DNA of 64,000 nt from Parietichytrium sp. I65-24A (Eukaryota > Sar > Bigyra > Thraustochytrida > Thraustochytriidae): contig BLSF01000058.1 in NCBI GenBank assembly GCA_012862575.1, forward strand, positions 124,001-188,000, in the 5' to 3' direction. A program made the position numbers and the translations under genes. Shown here in pieces: positions 42,142-52,806 of this stretch; within the stretch, counting starts at the first letter, position 1, and each line of letters opens with the position of its first letter. The notes below the pieces were generated by a model. That model worked only from the letters and a program-made list of their open reading frames with translations. It did no database searches and had not been told where the DNA came from.

Positions 42142-42989
42142 ATGGCCTACTCAGCGAGAGGATCAAGAGGCCCGTCTGCGCTTTACATGGCCGTGCACGA
42201 CCCGGAGAAGCTGAGAAAGCTGATCGAGAATGAGCTGCCGGGGTTTATTTCGAAGAAGATGTACCATAAAGCGAACGAGGATGCGCCGAGCCTCCTTCAC
42301 AGCGCAGTGCTCGCCAATAACCTCGTGTCGATCAAAATATTGCTGGAGGCAGGGGCTGATATTAATGACATCGATTCTTTGGGGCGCACGCCGCTCATGC
42401 ATGCTTGCACAGAAGGCAACGAAGAAGTCGCGCAGTACCTCGTGGAGCGCGGAGCAGATTTGGACGTGCAGGATCACGATGGTCAAAACTGCGCGCACTG
42501 TGCCTTCTGCATGGAGCATGTGGAACTTGGCAACTGGCTTATTACCGCAACTGACGTCGACACCTCCGCTTTGGACGCGGATGGTCGCACCCCGATTGAC
42601 TGGAAGAACATGCTTGACGCTGACGACGACGAAAACGACAACAATGATGACTACGACGAAGAAAAGGTGGAGGTGAGCGAGGAGAAATATGTTGATGAGC
42701 GGGAGGAAGAGGTTGTGGAAACCAAAAGCGATCATGACGATGCCGATGAATTCGAGCAAAAGCGGCTCGCAGATGCTAAGAAGGGTGAGTGACTTGGAAG
42801 TGCAGGCAATGTAGGAAATTGGCATACTGACGCGTGACTTTGATTTCTTTTTCTTTTGTTGGCGCGAGTACAGAAAGCAGTGCGTTTGTAATTAATGGCG
42901 AGGAAATAACGTTTGCAGCAGGAACTGGCCTCCGTGCCACCAGGTGGCTGCGGAAAAGCGATACTGGCGTCATATGTTGCGACGAGTAA
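42142..42989 (+). CDS. Ankyrin-repeat protein with acidic C-terminus, two exons
   Basis: Exon 1 is 42142-42784, the intron 42785-42873 (GTGAGT...TACAG, 89 nt), exon 2 42874-42989; 252 residues. Residues about 50-150 form three ankyrin repeats: PSLLHSAVLANNLVSIKILL EAGADIN, GRTPLMHACTEGNEEVAQYL, and GQNCAHCAFCMEHVELGNWL, plus a final DGRTPIDW. A strongly Asp/Glu-rich stretch (about 160-205) follows. Exon 2 adds a short basic tail (INGEEITFAAGTG...ATRWLRKSDTG) ending CCDE. Ankyrin repeats bind other proteins; no partner can be named. If the intron is retained, the frame stops almost at once after KKGE. Confidence 0.8.
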
Positions 42990-43200
42990 AGACAACTATT
43001 TTTGTTTTTTAAGACGACGCATTCGTTCTGTACAAATCCATCTGTTTTCTAAAAAAATTTTATGCTTTTCCTCCATCGCAGCCCTCCCACCAACGGACCA
43101 ACGCTCACCGCGCCTCGTACCGTGTAGGTGGCACTGAAAATGAACACAACAAAGCTCGAGTTTCAATATTCGATTAAGAAAGATAGAGTCGGCGCCACCT

Positions 43201-46200
43201 TCAGCTGCTACCGGCAGCCAGCTGATGGCGAATCGCTTGCTGTAATGTATGTGCAGTGCTTGGTGGGAGGCCCTGAACAACAGTCTTCATCTGTTCCGAG
43301 CACTTTGTAGCCAGCTGAACAAGGCAGCCTCGCGCGACGGAGCGTGTACCTTCGGTGCGATTTTCGCACTCTCCTTCGGCAAGAGAGAGGGACACTAAGA
43401 CTGCAAATTGCACCAGGGAAGGGAATTTTTCAGCAGCTTTGGTTATGCAGAGTACCACTCCGGCGGGAACAGAAGCAAAGAACCTGCTGGATTTCAACGG
43501 GACATCGTCTTGTTGAACTGCAAGCGCCATCTTAGTTCCCAAATCATGTAGCAGCTGGGAGCTTTGCTCAACGTCGCCGTTGAGAGATACGTAGACGCAT
43601 CGCATGCAAGCGGCCTGCACTTCTGGTTCGGGGGATTCTAGCATCTTTTCAAGCTGGTGCAAAAGGAATCTATGGTGCTCCTCCGTTTGAGCACATGCGA
43701 GCGTCACCTCTACCAGGCCCCCAACCCTGTCAGAGTACCCCGGATTTGTTCCGTAGTTTGATATCTGCAAAGCTAGCTCCTCGAACAGTGAGCCGCAAAA
43801 TTCTGGTCTGCTTGAGTCGCTGACGGAGGAAATCAGATCTTTGAGGACTTGTTTGCTAGCTTCGAAAGACTGCACATTCGTCGAACAAATCAAAGTTGCA
43901 ATCAGATTCCAAACAATTTGGGCGCGGTACCCGGTCGATGCGATAGCCTCAGGCATTCGTTGCACAAGCTCTGATAAGAGGTGCAGGCATTCTATCTCTA
44001 TCGCTTGAGATATCTTCGACCGACTAGACGTAGCAAGAACCTCTTGGACAACTTCGCCTTTACCAAATCGCTGCAGACTAGACGTGCCCACACATTTTTG
44101 AAGCGGCGCTACACAATTCTCCACTAATTTGTGCCACAACGCAAATTGTGAAGCAGCCCCCTGCTCTTCCAAAAGGGCGCTTTTTCCGACTTCACAGCTC
44201 ACAACTGATCTAATCGTGTTGAAGCTTTCGGTGATTGCGTCCGACACACTAGGCTTGGCCAGTATTTTCCCTTTGGCCATCTTCAACACCCTCGCTACAA
44301 AGCGTTGGAAGGCGTGCAGAATATCCCAAATAATTCCCTTCATCTCACTCTCGTCATCGCTGTCCACGAGCGGAAAGAGTAGCCCAATAGATTTGAATAT
44401 GCTGCTCAGTGTTCCCATCGACAAATACTCCATCGACTCTGAGATTAAATTAACGCTCGAGCAGAGCGAAATCATCACGTCACTAGATTGCACCGTTCGC
44501 TTCTTTGCCTTCCTCGCTCTTACTGCCAAAGCCTCCACAAATACTGGAAAGATATCAAGCAGCGCCGGCAAGAGCAGATAGGCGTCGTCGATATCACACA
44601 AGCTGGTGGCATTGCGAGAAAGCTTTCTCCCCGGGTCGGATGGTGTCAAAAGTAGGGAAACATCGTGTACAGCTTCATACCAAATGGCCCCGAGGTCGCG
44701 CTCTTGACTTCCTTGGGGAGTGAACAACTTTTCCATAGCCTTCTCAATGCTCGAACGAAGAGCACCAGCTTGTTTCTTCTTTCTCTTGTCAAGCTTTGAG
44801 TTCGCGGAGGCCAGGGCCTCGTCACGCCCCAGGACTCCGCCAGACACACCTTGGACATGAAGGAATAATTTTGTGAGCGCACCAGCTCTGATCAGAAGCA
44901 TCTCCGCCTGAGTAGCGGCCTGGAAACGCGCGGCACTTGTTCTTTCTGACATCTGCTCATCATCACTATCTGATTCATCCTCGTTGCGGAAGAGGTGCTG
45001 CAATGTTGCGGGGACGAGGAGACTAACAATTCGGTTCGCCCCTGAGCAAACGCCCGAAAGAAGGAGCTCCACAGCTAGGGAAGACGCAAATGGCAGAATG
45101 AGAGGCGAGGCACCAGGGCTCAAGCCTGGCCCGAGGGTCGCCGTCAATTGCATTTCGTACTGCTTGAGGACGCTTAGATCAGGCTCATGGGGATCCGGGC
45201 TATTCGCAAACATTCGAACTATTTGGACCAGGGCGCAATAACCGAGGATGGAGACCTGAGGGATTTCAGCGTTTTGCACCTGTCCGTTTGCAGCCTGGGA
45301 CGCACCAGTCAAAAGTTCCTGGATATGCATGCACACGAACTGTCCATCTTCGGGTTCATTCAGCGAGATTAGGCTTTCACGAGCAAGAATCAGGTTCAAC
45401 TGAGCCGGATGCGACTTGCAAGCAGAGAGCACTTCAAGAAGCCCTTCCACAGCGAGGTTGCGAGTCTCCCAGCAAGCCTTTCCGAGAAGGCGTAACAAGA
45501 ACAAGTACGTCTCAGATCTTGCGGGTGGTGCCTCCAGGGCATCCTTTGCGCCAGACGAAGGCCCTGCATTCTGCTCTGCTGTTGTTGCGGAGTGACCACT
45601 TTCGTCGTCAAAGTTCATATCGCCGTCTTCCTCCTCCTCTTCTTCCTCCTGTTCGTCCTCATAGTCTTTGTCTTCAACGGCACCGGTCATCACCGCTCGG
45701 AAATGCCGCATCCATTTAGTCAGGCAAATCATGTTGGTCAAATTGCGGCGGTCAAGCCCATTCTCAAAAGTCTCGCTTTGTTGGCACAAGCCTATCAGCT
45801 TGGTGAGCACGTTTAGACATGTTGATCGTAGCATGGTGATATCTGAGAGCATAGAATCTGGCTGGGACGCCGTACCAGCTGAGCGATCAAGACCCCCGGA
45901 AGTAGACCAGAGCGGGTCTTTGCATCGTCGGCGAAACGCAGTTCGGCGGAGTTGGACACTCCCTTGTGCCCCCGTGGCGATGGGGGGAAGAATCCAATCC
46001 TGAAATGCGGTTGCTCTAGAGCCGAGCTCATATGCACAAAGCGCAATAGTTCCCCACTGGACACTTTGAGAAATCAAGGTAGGATCCAGCTCTGTCTCTT
46101 TTGCAACAAAGCTGTAAAAAGCGTTAAGAGCTGCAACTCGTAGATCATTAGTGGCGTGGCTGTCGAGTCGCAGTATATGGCCTTGCAAAAATGCCTTGAC

Positions 46201-49200
46201 CTCCTCACGAAGCGGCTTGGATTGCAATAGACCTTGCGGGTAAAACATAAGCAGCTGCTGAATGAGGCGAATGCATTCTATTTGGACCCGGGGATGATCA
46301 GAAGAACGCCGGAATGCTTCCCAAATATTAATAAAGCGGTGGGGTTCCATCTCATTTCGAGCAAGCTCCGGACCGAGACCTGACACCAACGCATTGGCGA
46401 GTCTCACCAATGATTGAAGGGTCCCAACGTTCGACTCTGCGGAACCATAACCTCCTCTATTGGGATGGCCATCCGCCGCGAGAAGGTGCGCGTTGATGAG
46501 CGCCATAGACGGCTTGACGTACTTTGCAACATCGATCCCAACACACTCAACAATAGTTTGCCATGCGTGCAGAGCCCAGATTCGAACAGGTTGAGACGTG
46601 AGTTTACACATGTCATACACGACCGTACTTTTCAAATATCGCACATCCTGGCTGGCAGCCTCTCGGCGGATGAGCGCGTGTACAAGGACAAACCCGGCTT
46701 TAAAATAGGGGGTTATAGGCGTCGCTGCCGCCCCCGGGGAAACGGGTGATGTAGCCTCGCCTCCAGACGGCCCCTGTGGGGCCCCAGGCCGGCCGCCTCT
46801 AGCGTCCGCGGAGCCAGCCTCCAGCTTTTTCTTCAATGATGAAATGACCGAGTACCCAAAATTTGGCCCGGCAGCGCGTGAAAGCATGGCAAGTCCGTAA
46901 GCCGCGGCCTTGCGAACTTCGGCAATTGGACTAGCAATGGCGACGCTCATCACCCCCTTCACACGTGGGAGCCAAGCATTTCCCTTCAATGTAACGGCAA
47001 CCTCTGTATCGGCAAGAAGCTGAGCAAAGCCAACGAGCGCCGCCAAAATCTTTCGAAGAACAATGGCTTGCACAGACGCAGCAGTCCCACGAAGTTCTTT
47101 GACAAATCTTTGCAAGGCCAGATCCCGAGCAGCATCGGGCAAAACTTGAGCCATAACCACAGAAGAAAAGACGATTGCAGAGTCGTTGCAGTGTACAGGG
47201 AGCCTTGCATCTAATGGAGCAGTCATAGCTTTAAGAGTCACATTGTCGCCCGGATGCTCAGTATCGCTTCTAGGGGCCGCGACAAACTGATGCGAGGCGT
47301 TGCAGGACATGTACATCATCGTGTACAAAGAAGAGTAACGCGCCTCCTCCTGCGAAAGTCTCCGGGCGCTCATCAGCACTTCGAAACGAGGGGGTTGCGG
47401 CTTTGTGAGCTCAAATTTCCAATTACGCTTCCACAGACCGGTGTCGACGCTAAATGCTACAGATCCGGAGGCATCAAGCTCGGGCAAGGCGCTATCTAGC
47501 ACGCTGTCGTTCTCGGGCAGCATCCCGGAGCCATTGAAGAGTGAGTGGGGCTCGTCGACTATGATTGAGCTGTCCATAATGTAGCTCAGCGCAAGCAGGT
47601 GGAGTTTGTCCACGAAGGCTGCCTTAAAGCGTCGCAGCTCGTGTCTCGGGAGCCAGCATGCAATGGAGAAAAGCGAGGCGTGCAGTCCAAGGAATGCTTT
47701 GCCATAAAGGCTCTTCTCGGATTGGGCGCGAGTCACTGATACTTGGATGATCTGCTCGACGATAGTCGCCACCGCGCGAGTGATGGTTGGTGTATCCTGG
47801 AGGAGCATTTGATTGCACCGTACGAAGCAATAGAGTGCTCGAATAGATGCTGTCAGACATTCAATGGAGGCCAAGAGACCTGAGTTCAGCTGTGACTCGG
47901 AATCTGCAGACTTTGCGGAGTTTGGTCTCGCTGCCAGAGCGGAAAAGTGCAGGAGAGCGGGCAGTGCTGCTTCCACCGAAGCTTGCCACGCTTGAAAGAG
48001 TTGGTTGATATTTTCCACGCACCAGGCTGGACCAAGAGACACAAGTGCTCCAAGAAGACTCCATCCTGCTGACGCGACTTGAGCAGTGGCAAATGGAACC
48101 ATCGCGCCATCATGTTGTCGTGAAATCATGGACTTCGAGTAGCCCAGGAGAGCCACGGTAATATTGGAAGGGAGCACTTTGAGGTCTCCGGATCTGAGCG
48201 CGTTGCTCCCTGATGGAATGGCAGCTCTCCTTTGCTGTTGCTGTACCCCAAGATGAAGTGAAGTGGACGCGTAGACTTCCGGGGACTGCTGCAAAGCTTC
48301 CTTGAGTACAAACTTCTCCGCAGCAAGGCTTTTCGGACGTCCATGTGCGGTGGACGAAAAGATAAAAGAATTGAGGGCACACACAAGGCCCTCGATGGAT
48401 GTGAGCGTCCGCTTCGCGGAGACGTCGTCGGCACTTTCAAGTGGCGACTCGTTTCCCTGAGTTGCAAACGCTATGGTGACTTCTGCCTGATAGAGCCCGA
48501 TCAGCTGGAGCAAAGGCAGGATACCACTGGCTGCATAGCCAGGCTGTGTGACAGCAGTCACATACAGCAGACTCGCCGTCTCCATCTGAACAGCGCTGTC
48601 CTCGTGCTCGAGCAAGGGGAGGAGGTTCTGAAAATCTAGTTCCTGATCAAGCGCCAACGACGCGTCTCCGAGATTCGAGAGCAGGTTGCACAGCTCTGCA
48701 AGTGCTGCGCAGAGGAACAGAGCATTATAGCGAAACGCGGCACGGTTCTGTGCAGACGAGTTTGCTGTCACAGACCCGAATGAGGAGGTTCGGCTCGATC
48801 GGCGTTTCAAGACAAAATTTTTGTGGCGCGCATTTGGCTGGGGTGAGCTTTTGCTCTGGCTTCCTGACTCTGTATGTGTGCAAGCGTTCAATAGAGCACA
48901 AGCCAATTCTAACTTGCCACTTTCGTCCAGCTCGTCGGAAAGCGCGGACCCAATAAAGTATGTTGTGACCTTAATTCGGAAAGTCCTCTCCGAGAGAAGC
49001 TCTTCTCCGTCCGAAATCGCGCTTGCAAAGTCGCTACTGGAAAGCCCCACGGCAAATCTCAAGCTGTTTTGCAGTATAGACTCGTGGGAGAGAGAGTCGC
49101 TACCTTGCTGCATAAGTTTTACTAGTTCTATCGCTGCTTCGACATGAGCGAGGCGCGTCTCGTGGGAACGCACCCTCACACCTGCTTTGTCCTGGGCCTG

Positions 49201-50460
49201 GTGAGAGTCGCTGCGCTTCAAGACCTGATCGTAGCTCCACATCTCAAAGGATTCGTAAAGCATGTCCAGAGCACTTTGCAACGTATATGACACAGGGCCT
49301 TCCGAAGACTTGCTTTTGCTGCTCAGGCCAGGAAATGAAGTGCCAAATCCGAATCCGCGTAGCCTGGAGGAGGGAGACGAGGTTCCAAATCCAGCTTTTC
49401 GAAGAGACGCAGCCGATCTTTGCGCCATTTGCGAGAATTTGCTCGCAGCAGTGCTTCCGCCTTTCCCAGCAACATTCTGCTGTTGCTGCTCTTGTTGCTG
49501 CCTGGCGTCAATGTCAGAGCCGCCCCCCTTGTCACCCTGCTCGGCATTGCGCTCCATTGCCTGCGTTTGTTCGACAGATATTGCAAGTATTGCGCCTAGG
49601 GTTTTGGCAAAAGCAAGCCGAACGCCTAGAACAGCGTCATCGAGACCTTTTATACAAAGGGTAATTAGACTCTCGAGAGGTAGAGCAGATGCAGCCGAGT
49701 TGGAGACAGACACTGACGCAAGCACCTTAATTCCTTCGGCCGCCGCCTCACGCACTGCAATCGACCTGTCAGCCACTGCCTTGGTATACAGCTTTAACGC
49801 CGCTGCGTGATTAGACTGTCCCGCGGCTCCGCTCCCGCCGATGCCAGCGTTCACAGCGCGCACTGCTGCGCACCTCAGTTCGTTTTCTGCGGGCCGCATC
49901 GCCGCAGACATGGCGGACATGGCAGACGCGCTGGCCGTCATGGTCTTGCCAAACGTCTTGAGCGCCGCGCCAATGGTATCCTGTAGATGCCCAGCCAAGA
50001 GCTTCCCATGACGAGATTCGCTGATCGCTGCCAGTGACTCAAGCATGGCTGCTTTGCTTTGAAGCTGCGGGTTCGTAGCAGCGGCATTTGACCCTTTAGC
50101 GGGCGGTGCCGCAACGCGGTCAAGGAGGTCATTCGCGATGGCCATGACGTTGCGGCTGTCGCCCAGATCCAGCAGCGTCCGCCAAAGCGCCGCGAGGAGC
50201 GTTGAGAAGCTGGGCGACAGCGGCACGCGAGAAAATTGACCCAAAATCACCTCCTTGAGAGCCTTCTCCACCGTCGGCTGCACCCTGCGCAGGGCCACAT
50301 TCTCCAGTTCAAGCAGGAGCCCATGTAGCTCACTCAGGCTGTGGAACGTTCGAACTTCCAACGTGTGCAAGCTCGCGGAGGCCTGCCCATTCTTCACAAC
50401 TGCGCAGGATGCCAGCACTTCTGCCACCAGCAGATTGATCCTGTCTTCAAGCGCCGCCAT
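43201..50460 (-). CDS. Giant HEAT-repeat protein, HEATR5/Laa1/SWEETIE-like
   Basis: 2,419 residues in one exon from Met 50460 (MAALEDRINLL); an in-frame Met at 50526 would add an Arg/Glu-rich stretch encoded by the GA tract. The whole length is helical repeats. Blocks resembling HEATR5 are RCAAVRAVNAG near the N-terminus, RKAAAYGLAMLSRAAGPNF, the middle block LTSQPVRIWALHAWQTIVECVG then YVKPSMALINAHLL, and HPRVQIECIRLIQQLLM. Acidic (DEQEEEEEEEDGD) and Gln-rich (QQEQQQQ) insertions interrupt it. HEATR5/Laa1 proteins assist AP-1 adaptor recruitment at the trans-Golgi and endosomes. The family call rests on the middle blocks and size; another giant HEAT scaffold is possible. It ends convergent with the ankyrin gene, leaving 211 nt. 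Confidence 0.75.
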   Translation of the reverse strand: MAALEDRINLLVAEVLASCAVVKNGQASASLHTLEVRTFHSLSELHGLLLELENVALRRVQPTVEKALKEVILGQFSRVPLSPSFSTLLAALWRTLLDLGDSRNVMAIANDLLDRVAAPPAKGSNAAATNPQLQSKAAMLESLAAISESRHGKLLAGHLQDTIGAALKTFGKTMTASASAMSAMSAAMRPAENELRCAAVRAVNAGIGGSGAAGQSNHAAALKLYTKAVADRSIAVREAAAEGIKVLASVSVSNSAASALPLESLITLCIKGLDDAVLGVRLAFAKTLGAILAISVEQTQAMERNAEQGDKGGGSDIDARQQQEQQQQNVAGKGGSTAASKFSQMAQRSAASLRKAGFGTSSPSSRLRGFGFGTSFPGLSSKSKSSEGPVSYTLQSALDMLYESFEMWSYDQVLKRSDSHQAQDKAGVRVRSHETRLAHVEAAIELVKLMQQGSDSLSHESILQNSLRFAVGLSSSDFASAISDGEELLSERTFRIKVTTYFIGSALSDELDESGKLELACALLNACTHTESGSQSKSSPQPNARHKNFVLKRRSSRTSSFGSVTANSSAQNRAAFRYNALFLCAALAELCNLLSNLGDASLALDQELDFQNLLPLLEHEDSAVQMETASLLYVTAVTQPGYAASGILPLLQLIGLYQAEVTIAFATQGNESPLESADDVSAKRTLTSIEGLVCALNSFIFSSTAHGRPKSLAAEKFVLKEALQQSPEVYASTSLHLGVQQQQRRAAIPSGSNALRSGDLKVLPSNITVALLGYSKSMISRQHDGAMVPFATAQVASAGWSLLGALVSLGPAWCVENINQLFQAWQASVEAALPALLHFSALAARPNSAKSADSESQLNSGLLASIECLTASIRALYCFVRCNQMLLQDTPTITRAVATIVEQIIQVSVTRAQSEKSLYGKAFLGLHASLFSIACWLPRHELRRFKAAFVDKLHLLALSYIMDSSIIVDEPHSLFNGSGMLPENDSVLDSALPELDASGSVAFSVDTGLWKRNWKFELTKPQPPRFEVLMSARRLSQEEARYSSLYTMMYMSCNASHQFVAAPRSDTEHPGDNVTLKAMTAPLDARLPVHCNDSAIVFSSVVMAQVLPDAARDLALQRFVKELRGTAASVQAIVLRKILAALVGFAQLLADTEVAVTLKGNAWLPRVKGVMSVAIASPIAEVRKAAAYGLAMLSRAAGPNFGYSVISSLKKKLEAGSADARGGRPGAPQGPSGGEATSPVSPGAAATPITPYFKAGFVLVHALIRREAASQDVRYLKSTVVYDMCKLTSQPVRIWALHAWQTIVECVGIDVAKYVKPSMALINAHLLAADGHPNRGGYGSAESNVGTLQSLVRLANALVSGLGPELARNEMEPHRFINIWEAFRRSSDHPRVQIECIRLIQQLLMFYPQGLLQSKPLREEVKAFLQGHILRLDSHATNDLRVAALNAFYSFVAKETELDPTLISQSVQWGTIALCAYELGSRATAFQDWILPPIATGAQGSVQLRRTAFRRRCKDPLWSTSGGLDRSAGTASQPDSMLSDITMLRSTCLNVLTKLIGLCQQSETFENGLDRRNLTNMICLTKWMRHFRAVMTGAVEDKDYEDEQEEEEEEEDGDMNFDDESGHSATTAEQNAGPSSGAKDALEAPPARSETYLFLLRLLGKACWETRNLAVEGLLEVLSACKSHPAQLNLILARESLISLNEPEDGQFVCMHIQELLTGASQAANGQVQNAEIPQVSILGYCALVQIVRMFANSPDPHEPDLSVLKQYEMQLTATLGPGLSPGASPLILPFASSLAVELLLSGVCSGANRIVSLLVPATLQHLFRNEDESDSDDEQMSERTSAARFQAATQAEMLLIRAGALTKLFLHVQGVSGGVLGRDEALASANSKLDKRKKKQAGALRSSIEKAMEKLFTPQGSQERDLGAIWYEAVHDVSLLLTPSDPGRKLSRNATSLCDIDDAYLLLPALLDIFPVFVEALAVRARKAKKRTVQSSDVMISLCSSVNLISESMEYLSMGTLSSIFKSIGLLFPLVDSDDESEMKGIIWDILHAFQRFVARVLKMAKGKILAKPSVSDAITESFNTIRSVVSCEVGKSALLEEQGAASQFALWHKLVENCVAPLQKCVGTSSLQRFGKGEVVQEVLATSSRSKISQAIEIECLHLLSELVQRMPEAIASTGYRAQIVWNLIATLICSTNVQSFEASKQVLKDLISSVSDSSRPEFCGSLFEELALQISNYGTNPGYSDRVGGLVEVTLACAQTEEHHRFLLHQLEKMLESPEPEVQAACMRCVYVSLNGDVEQSSQLLHDLGTKMALAVQQDDVPLKSSRFFASVPAGVVLCITKAAEKFPSLVQFAVLVSLSLAEGECENRTEGTRSVARGCLVQLATKCSEQMKTVVQGLPPSTAHTLQQAIRHQLAAGSS

Positions 50461-50490
50461 TCCGCCCGTCTTGCTCAACCTTCTGCGTGG

Positions 50491-50513
50491 TCTCTCTCTC
50501 TCTCTCTCTCTCT
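50491..50513. repeat. (CT)n tract before the HEAT-protein start
   Basis: Pure CT, read as GA on the gene's sense strand, about 30 nt before Met 50460. Confidence 0.9.
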
Positions 50514-50961
50514 GTCTCCTGAACAAATCAAAATGAATGTCTTCTTCCTATCTTGGCCTTGAGAGCGTGTCGTGAGAGGGATCCACCGCAGAGCTTTGCT
50601 CTTCAGTCAAATTTCAAACACTCTTTATATATCAGAAGCCACCGGCCGCAAGCTGACCGCGCGGCTTGCGCGGCAAACCTGTGGGTACGATAACTTTTGC
50701 GACGAGAAGGAGTGTAGAGCCGGTCCTGTGGACCTGCGGGGCCTGTGGGACCTGCGGGACGTGTGGGACCTGTGGGATATGGATATAGGTTGTCGGCAAC
50801 GTTGGGTTGGTAGTAGAGTCAGACCGTGGGGGCCGTGGAACGAATCGTTCTTGAACAGAATTTGTTTTTGTAAGCTACCTTTTAGAGAGAGTTGAAGCTT
50901 ACTTTAGGACAACCTCTCCGAGTCCACGCACTCAGTCAGTCTGGTCAGTCGGATTGTGATG

Positions 50962-51026
50962 CAAAACAGAAAACAGAAAACAGAAAACAGAAAACAGATA
51001 ACAGATAACAGAAAACAGAAAACAGG
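50962..51026. repeat. 7-bp GAAAACA array
   Basis: Seven to nine copies of AAAACAG with a few AGATAAC variants. Confidence 0.88.
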
Positions 51027-51444
51027 ATTCCAGTCACACTCCGTAAATCCCTTCACCAGATAATCCGAATTTAGCATTCTTTTCATTCTTGTTCATCGCC
51101 GCAAAAACAATTCTACATTTCCTACTCGGAAAGTTCTCACTTTCGAACTTGCCAGACCTTACGCCAGTGCTATCCCACCCTCGAAGCATCTCGAAGCAGA
51201 GCAAGATGATTACCAGCATTCAGATGATGCAAGATGAGCAAGAGTACAGGTGAGCACGAGAGCAAGTGATAGCAAGAGATAGCAACAAGGCTCACGTCAG
51301 ACCTGAAAAGTGCAATAGCAGATCCGTGAGGATAGTTGCACGGGAGGCGAGAGACAGATAGAGTGGCGGACATTGTGATTTTGGCGCTTGCCAGGAAAGA
51401 GTTGGAAAGGTTTGGCTGCTTGCAGAGCGAACCTGAGTGAGGGA

Positions 51445-52539
51445 ATGGCTGGAAACGGCAAGACTGCCGTCCGCGACGCGGAGGTTTACAATGATGGGGA
51501 GCAGATAATGGAGGCGCGTGTAGTGGGCGTGGAGCCAATGGGCGGCGTTGGGTATGCGCCAAGCTCGGACGATATGCTACGCGAACCAATGCTGCAGGAG
51601 TTTGGAGGATACGGAGCCACCAGGGGGGGTGGGGCGTTGTCTGCGTTTCAAAACAGACGAACCCTTATCGTGAAACAGCGGGTAAGTGCGTCTTGTCCAC
51701 GTCATTTGGCGAATGGAGAGTCCGTTCTTTTGGTGCTTTGTGCTGATCTTTTTTGCTTTTCATGACAGGTGCAATTACTTGAGACAATGGCGCAGCTGAC
51801 TGGCTGTATGTGCTGCGAGCAACCGAATGCGTACGACGTTATTGACCAAGACACTGGCGAGACTATATTAAGAGTGGACGAGAACAGCTCATTCTGTGGG
51901 CGCGTATGTTGCCATCCATATCATTCTCTGACTCTTGACTACACCGACGCTCGCTATGGCAATCAAGGTGTCATGGCGATGCGTACGGTCAAACCATTCA
52001 AGTGCGGCTGCTGTACGTGCTGCGACATTTGTAGACACGAGGCTGCAGCCGAGCTTCCAAACGGTGCTCGCATTGGTCACACCAAATTAGCAGGTTGCGG
52101 GGGTGGATTGTCTCCCAAGCTCGAAGTAATGAGTCGTACTGGACAAGTCGAGGGGGTCATTCAAGGGCCTGGCTGTTGTCTCGGCGGATGCGTGGAGCTT
52201 TGCACGAATATCGAGTTTGACTACCGCTCCGCTCGTGACAACTCAGTGACCGCCAGAGTAATTAAAAAGAGGCCCACTGGAGTTGGCGCTCAGCTGCAAG
52301 AGGCACTTGGGAAGGCAGACACCTTTGTTGTAGAACTTCCTCCGAATGCAACCCCAGAGCAAGCTGCAAGTCTAGTTTCGAGCGCCATTTTGCTGGATTA
52401 CCTTTACTTTGAAGGCGGCCCGCCGATGTTCTGGGACTCCTCTGACAACTCGTGCAAAGTTAACTGCTGCAATTGCTATTGCTTCGGTTGTGTGATCCCT
52501 TGCGTTTGCAGGCTGGGCGGCTCTGGAAAGAACGAATAG
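51445..52539 (+). CDS. Phospholipid scramblase family protein, two exons
   Basis: Exon 1 is 51445-51681, the intron 51682-51768 (GTAAGT...GACAG, 87 nt, phase 0), exon 2 51769-52539; 335 residues from Met 51445. Residues 1-75 are a Gly-rich, weakly ordered N-terminus. The scramblase domain follows: LIVKQRVQLLETMAQLTGCM at the splice, YDVIDQDTGETILRVDE, CHPYHSLTLDY, the Cys-rich loop CGCCTCCDICRHEA, GQVEGVIQGPGCCLGGCVEL, and a final Cys-rich hydrophobic helix NCCNCYCFGCVIPCVC. That helix is the putative membrane anchor. Family members bind calcium or lipid at membranes and some scramble phospholipids; activity here is not shown. Unusually rich in cysteines that could be palmitoylated. Confidence 0.85.
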
Positions 52540-52721
52540 CAATGTTGACATGTCAGAGGGAATCTTCTTAAAAAGCTATATTTATAACCGCATCTGAAGA
52601 ATTCACTTGCGCTTTCTTCTTCGCGTATCCGGATCTTATCGGACCTGTGATCCTACAGATTTGCCTACTGGGAAGGTCCTCCAGAATTCCGTTACGTGAG
52701 CGCTAGGGAATTCTGTTTGCT

Positions 52722-52806
52722 GTGAACGGATTCAGCGAGTCGTCTCGCTGCTTTTTGTTTGAGCGCCGTGAACGGATTCAGCGAGTCGTTTCGCTGCTTT
52801 TTGATT
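52722..52806. repeat. Duplicated hairpin plus T-tract
   Basis: Two 39-nt copies (52722-52760 and 52768-52806) of GTGAACGGATTCAGCGAGTCG then TCGCTGCTTTTTG. Each contains CAGCGAG/CTCGCTG-type complementary arms followed by five T residues, resembling a transcription terminator for convergent genes. Confidence 0.75.

Larger units (their letters stand above)
50461..51444. other. Divergent promoter region with repeats
   Basis: Between the HEAT protein (-) and scramblase (+). Holds a CT tract, GGGACCTGYGGGACCTGTGGG-type repeats (50731-50777) and a 7-bp AAAACAG array. No gene supported. Confidence 0.55.
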
